From Dillenia suffruticosa (taxonomy: Eukaryota > Streptophyta > Magnoliopsida > Dilleniales > Dilleniaceae): a stretch of 64,000 nt of DNA. The DNA is taken from contig JAVTVX010000012.1 in assembly GCA_033439265.1 (NCBI GenBank), positions 16,626,501-16,690,500 of the forward strand, in the 5' to 3' direction. The notes beneath the pieces were generated by a model. It worked only from the letters and a program-made list of their open reading frames with translations, had not been told where the DNA came from and did not search any database. Numbering within the stretch: position 1 is the stretch's first letter; the number at the start of each line of letters is the position of its first letter. Position numbers and translations under genes: made by a program. This document shows positions 60,775 to 64,000 of this stretch, piece after piece.

Positions 60775-60965
60775 GACTATTTAGCGACAAAACAACCCAT
60801 CCGTGATTAGCTACAAAATTGGCGATGAAGATTTAGTAACAAATTTAGCAATAAAATTTAGCGACAAAATCTTACCAACGAATTTAGCTATGGAAGCTTA
60901 GGCATGAAATTTGCGACAAATTTTTAGCAACAAATTTTGTGATAAATTTCTAATAGCGAATTTTT
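60775..60965. repeat. Degenerate GCGACAAA repeat array
   Basis: About ten irregular units of TTTAGCGACAAAATTTAGCA, spaced 15 to 30 bases, with variants such as GCGATGAAG, GTAACAAATTTAGC and GCAACAAATTTTG. Similar CATCACAAATTCG-type units start from about 60700. The look is that of a transposon subterminal array, but no terminus was identified. Confidence 0.65.
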
Positions 60966-60984
60966 AACAAAGGAAGCACGCCAA

Positions 60985-61236
60985 TATTTTTTCTTTGGTT
61001 TTTTTTTGGGGGAGGGGGGGGGGGTTCAGCCAATGGTTCACTTATGTGTCTCACCCATCTGGCGCCTTTTGTGACACCCACAGGGTGCAAAGATGGCACC
61101 TAGGTCCAGTTGTCTATGGAAATGACAACCAACAGGACAGGCATGACTTGAGGAAAACCGCACCCTAGTTTTGTGTGGATAGAAGATAGAATTAAATAGG
61201 TAAAGATGACAAATTAGAAAAGGAGAAAGGATCCAC
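60985..61236. other. Simple T/G run and unannotated sequence 3' of the GST-like exons
   Basis: A T run is followed by G runs at 60992-61024. The rest, up to 61236, holds no reading frame resembling the missing last exon of the zeta-GST gene: after the donor at 61236 the frame meets a stop without the PTL...PAF-type motif expected there. Confidence 0.5.
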
Positions 61237-61296
61237 CATATCAACTTTAAACCTTCCAGCAGCTACTGCAATCTGTGGGGCTAAAAAGACATCAGC
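61237..61296 (-). pseudogene. Zeta-class GST / maleylacetoacetate isomerase-like exon (downstream of the two)
   Basis: A 60-base minus-strand exon reading ADVFLAPQIAVAAGRFKVDM. It is flanked by an acceptor (TTGTGCAG before 61296) and a donor (GTGGAT after 61237). This matches the C-terminal helical domain of zeta-class glutathione S-transferase, the enzyme that isomerises maleylacetoacetate in tyrosine breakdown with glutathione as cofactor, where the family consensus is LADLFLAPQI. It joins in phase 0 to the exon at 61504-61565. The final exon (the usual PTL-x-R...PAF-x-x-x-PE-x-Q region) was not found downstream. It is therefore either a truncated gene copy or a gene with its last exon further left and unrecognised. 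Confidence 0.7.
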
Positions 61297-61503
61297 CTGC
61301 ACAATTGTTCAGTCAGTTTTGGTTTCAGGAAAATAGGTATGGCAAAATGATTCATTTTCCTGCCTGAAGTCATGAAATGGTTAAGTTGATTTATAATAGT
61401 TGTTCTCTAATAGCTTAGGAAGACAACTAAGATGGAAAGTAAAAGATGAAAAAGATATAGCCAGTGTAAGAAAAGCACTTGAATGAATATTAGAAAGAGA
61501 GAC

Positions 61504-61565
61504 CACGTATAATTCATCTCCTGTTGCATATTTACCAGCAGTATCTTCCAGCAGTCTCTGCAGAG
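61504..61565 (-). pseudogene. Zeta-class GST / maleylacetoacetate isomerase-like exon (upstream of the two)
   Basis: A 62-base minus-strand exon after the acceptor CCATTGCAG. It reads LQRLLEDTAGKYATGDELYV, preceded by a split Ala codon, and matches the zeta-GST segment ALEKLL...AGKYATGDEVYL. I placed the donor at GTG|GTCTCT because this keeps the family spacing to ADVFLAPQ; the alternative TAC|GTGGTC loses one residue. The intron to the next exon is about 207 bases. Upstream exons (N-terminal thioredoxin-like domain with the SSCS-type motif, and the IQPLQN-type exon) were not seen between here and 63070, so the visible gene is partial. Neither exon contains a stop. Confidence 0.72.
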
Positions 61566-63070
61566 CTGCAATGGAGGATGAAAGATATCAATGTTACTAC
61601 CAACAAAAGATAGACATCAAATACTTTAGAAGATGAGGCCATTATGGCTCCAATGGCCAAGAAGGAGGAAGCGACTGCCTCCCCTCAATGATTCTTTACT
61701 CAGTCCTGCATATATTACGGGACATGAGATCTGTAGCAGTACAATAAAATAAGAAAATCAACCAGAGGCAAAGCAAGTCTCCCATCTGCATAAAAATCCA
61801 TACTCAGCATTCATATCTAGCTAGAAAATGCTATTCTTCGGGATTATCCCTAATTGGCTCAAACAAAAAGAAAGAAATAAAAAATAACTAAACCAATCAG
61901 AGGCTGCGCAATAGCCCCTAATCCATATTTTGGAGTGGCACTAAAAGAAAAGCATCTCAATCTAACAGCATAAAGCACAAAGCATTACCGGCCCTGCCCA
62001 TGTCTACCTCGGGATACCAATGAAAGGGATTTAACATACAAAGAGGGATATTGGCAATGCTTAAGGATAATATTCCTGGAAAGTGCGCCATTGACATCAC
62101 TGAGATCATCAATACCTCAATTTTTTGTAGCAGTATATACCCAGGTCCGTCCCTAAGTATATACTTCAAATATGATGAGGGGAAAATGCAATCTGACAAT
62201 TGTGTTATCTCTTGGATTTTGAGTGTTGGCGAATCAACAAAAGAAAGTAGATTCACATATGAGAGGAAAAAGTGCAGTGTGAAAAGTGGCACATTGATAT
62301 GTAGGGTATTGTAGAACTGATTTCCATATATTTCAAGCAACTTGAACCGTGGGTAACCGTGGGTAGAGTACAAGAATGCATACTTGAGATTCCTGATCCT
62401 GGAACCTAGCATAAGTCCTTAACTTGACTTGTTAACTACCAAACAACCCATCTCACCCCAACCAAGAAAGAGAACCTGATAGATGAAGGGATTAGAATAA
62501 ATTGATGTATAGAATAGGAAGGTAATCAAATAAAAAAAAGATTCATAAGAAAAATTAATTTGGCTTAGTCTAACATAGAAGAGCATTAAATGTCAACCCA
62601 GGTGGAAGGAGGGAGGGAGGGCTGCTCAGTGCCATGACAGTTTTGGGTATCCTCATCCATAGCAGCAATAATGTTGGTCTTGAGACCTGAATCCATGACC
62701 CCTATGTCCCAATGGAAAAACATTAACTACTGGACTAAAGATCCACTGACACTCAAGCTTTTGCGGTGTGTCCTTACGCTTCAGTGAGACAACCTTAAAA
62801 ACCTAATTAGGCTTTAGGTAAGACAGCCAAACCAGAGATTCAAAGTGATACAGACACAGTCATAAGCCAATTGAAGGTCAGAACTGGCAGCAAATATTCT
62901 TGAATCTGTTCTATAATGGAAGTGGAGGTAAAAAAGTATTCCTGCAATTTTTTTTTTCCCAACTCAAGGGAAAAAATTAAAGGAGAAAAGAACCACAAAC
63001 ACCATTTATCCATTAAACTATTACCATACGTTTCCAATAGTTCTGCAGGAAAATACCTTTTCAATGTTTA
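61566..63070. other. No supported gene; sequence between the two host-like loci
   Basis: The region should hold earlier zeta-GST exons if that gene were intact, but none was recognised. The minus-strand ORF at 61957-62412 (151 codons) and the plus-strand ORF at 62051-62314 (with PGPSLSIYFKYDEGK) overlap each other and lack splice support or known motifs. 62600-62750 has text of the kind often seen in intron-resident transposon debris. Confidence 0.4.
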
Positions 63071-63109
63071 CTATTGAGAGAGATGCAACAAATTGTCGAA
63101 CTGTTCAAG
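63071..63109 (-). CDS. Last exon of an unidentified coiled-coil protein
   Basis: A 39-base exon, LEQFDNLLHLSQ then TAG (63071-63073), after the acceptor GGTACAG. The phase matches the preceding exon exactly (both phase 0). It continues the leucine-rich heptad pattern and so is likely the C-terminus of a coiled-coil protein. The family is not recognised and a function should not be inferred from this alone. Confidence 0.5.
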   Translation of the reverse strand, partial: LEQFDNLLHLSQ

Positions 63110-63154
63110 CTGTACCTTATTAAAAGAGAAAATAAAGAAGAATGTCATACTTAC

Positions 63155-63226
63155 CCTTTGTGTTTTAAATTCCATATTTGTCAATCTTTTATTCAGTTGG
63201 TCTACTTCAACTTTTGCATCTGACAA
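63155..63226 (-). CDS. Penultimate exon of an unidentified coiled-coil protein
   Basis: A 72-base exon reading LSDAKVEVDQLNKRLTNMEF then KTQR, between an acceptor (AACGTCAG) and a near-perfect donor AGG|GTAAGT. It is an exact multiple of three. Spacing of Leu/Val/Met (A..V.V..L...L..M.F) is that of an amphipathic coiled coil with alternating charges. The intron to the last exon is 45 bases, very short for a plant intron; this weakens the call or suggests the last exon is read through instead. Confidence 0.5.
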
Positions 63227-63465
63227 CTGACGTTAAGGAACTTTTGCAAAAAAAAAAAAAAAAGCTTCAACACGATAAGACATGTTCCTCACATGTTAGA
63301 AATTCAAACCTGCATCAAGAGAGGTACATTTTAGTGTCAGTCAGAACATCTGCTAAAAATGACATCATAGACAAAAGTGAGTCAAGCATGTTAATCAAAT
63401 GTAATAATATTAACCATAAATTATTTTGGTGAGTAGAATTCCCACAAAAATCAATATGAATTTAC

Positions 63466-63486
63466 CTGTTGCAACAAAATACATTC
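63466..63486 (-). CDS. Possible 21-base microexon of the coiled-coil gene
   Basis: ECILLQQ between TTGTAG and CAG|GTAAAT. It is a multiple of three, in phase with the next exon, and extends the heptad pattern (CILLQQLSDAKVEV). Very short exons are easy to find by chance, so this is tentative. Confidence 0.35.
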
Positions 63487-63834
63487 CTACAATTTTATCC
63501 TTCGTAACCTACTTACCTTAGGACATAGTAAACCACAATAAATAAATAACAACAAAAGGACCAATCACAACAGTAAAACAAAATCCTCTCTCCCCTAATT
63601 ATAGCCTCATCACAATCTATAGGATCGGGGATTTAAATCTGCCCATGGTTGGCAAAATACATTTCTTATTGCCATCTTCAATTGCATTCAGTAATTTTAT
63701 CATTTCCGCACACCCTTAAACTGAAACCTACATACATTTTCTAAACCCCAATTCATTTTTCAAACTAAGACAATCATGCTTGCCTAAAGTGGAGGTTTGC
63801 AAACAATTAGCAACTCAATTGTCTTCTCACTCAC

Positions 63835-63873
63835 CTGTTCCTAAAATAATTTGCCAATCCTGGACTCCATAAC
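63835..63873 (-). pseudogene. Possible earlier exon of the coiled-coil gene, with in-frame TAG
   Basis: A 39-base piece between GATGCAG and a good donor CAG|GTGAGT. In the phase required by the downstream exons it reads VMESRIGKLF, stop, EQ. The stop TAG (63841-63843) could be a CAG glutamine codon changed at one base, which would make the locus a pseudogene, or the piece may not be an exon at all. Confidence 0.3.
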
Positions 63874-64000
63874 CTGCATCGTTAATTGCCTTTCTTGAAC
63901 AACCCTCCCCCTCCCCTTCCCCCCTCCAAAAAAAAAAAAAAACAAAAAGAAACAAAAGAAGTATATCAGCTGTCTAAACTAGCAAGAAGACTTCCCCTCA

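Noticed and set aside
61038..61244. 68-codon minus-strand ORF considered as the missing last exon of the zeta-GST gene
   Set aside because: The frame lacks the expected PTL/PAF-type motifs and reads through the donor of the preceding exon.
61957..62412. 151-codon minus-strand ORF with hydrophobic runs
   Set aside because: No recognised motif, no promoter or splice context, and it overlaps an ORF of similar quality on the other strand.

Overview
This is plant nuclear DNA, almost certainly from a flowering plant. The evidence is the mix of long terminal repeat (LTR) retrotransposons (Copia, Tekay-type chromovirus, Athila-type Gypsy), hAT-like and CACTA-like DNA transposon pieces, AT-rich intergenic sequence, and short intron-split coding exons at the right edge. 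There is no bacterial, organellar or viral gene organisation. The species cannot be named from the sequence. I found no previously undescribed biological system with coding support. The interest lies in nested transposons, whose insertion order can be read from target-site duplications, and in unusual non-coding repeat architecture.

Layout, left to right. 1-2785: 5' end of a minus-strand Copia element (A) running off the left edge: gag remnant, primer-binding site, and a 1.9-kb LTR packed with a degenerate GTCGAC-type repeat. 2798-4086: a direct-repeat pair about 1.18 kb apart. 5640-10215: body of a second minus-strand Copia (B), broken by stops, a 262-bp tandem duplication and a 400-bp hAT-like insertion with an 8-bp target duplication. 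12575-13377: relic of an Athila / plant-transposon-domain ORF. 13435-18455: AT-rich CACTA-like element Y with GC-rich islands and tandem arrays, ending in a CACTA-type terminus.

19375 to about 57038 is best read as a second CACTA-like element X with long inverted arms (19375-20078 plus 30869-32105, mirrored by 53526-54289 plus 56911-57038). A 10.8-kb Tekay-type chromovirus (20079-30868) sits in the left arm and a related solo LTR (54290-56910) in the right arm; each is flanked by a 5-bp target duplication with one mismatch. A 112-bp LTR-like insertion with a perfect 5-bp duplication lies at 32106-32217. Between the arms are a 5'-truncated Copia (C1, 32378-34584), a 3'-truncated Athila (about 36280-40905), a nearly full Copia (C2, 43004-49538) related to C1, and Y-like sequence in partly inverted order (49539-53525).

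57040-61230 is AT-rich, with microsatellites, a poly-A run, a second copy of a repeat from 4385-4577, and a degenerate GCGACAAA array. Host-like coding sequence is confined to the right end on the minus strand: two exons of a zeta-class glutathione S-transferase / maleylacetoacetate isomerase-like gene (61237-61565) and the last exons of an unidentified coiled-coil protein (63071-63873).

Every transposon ORF is broken, so none looks autonomous. Many nonsense codons in the chromovirus are TAG where glutamine is expected, which suggests decay by deamination of methylated cytosine.
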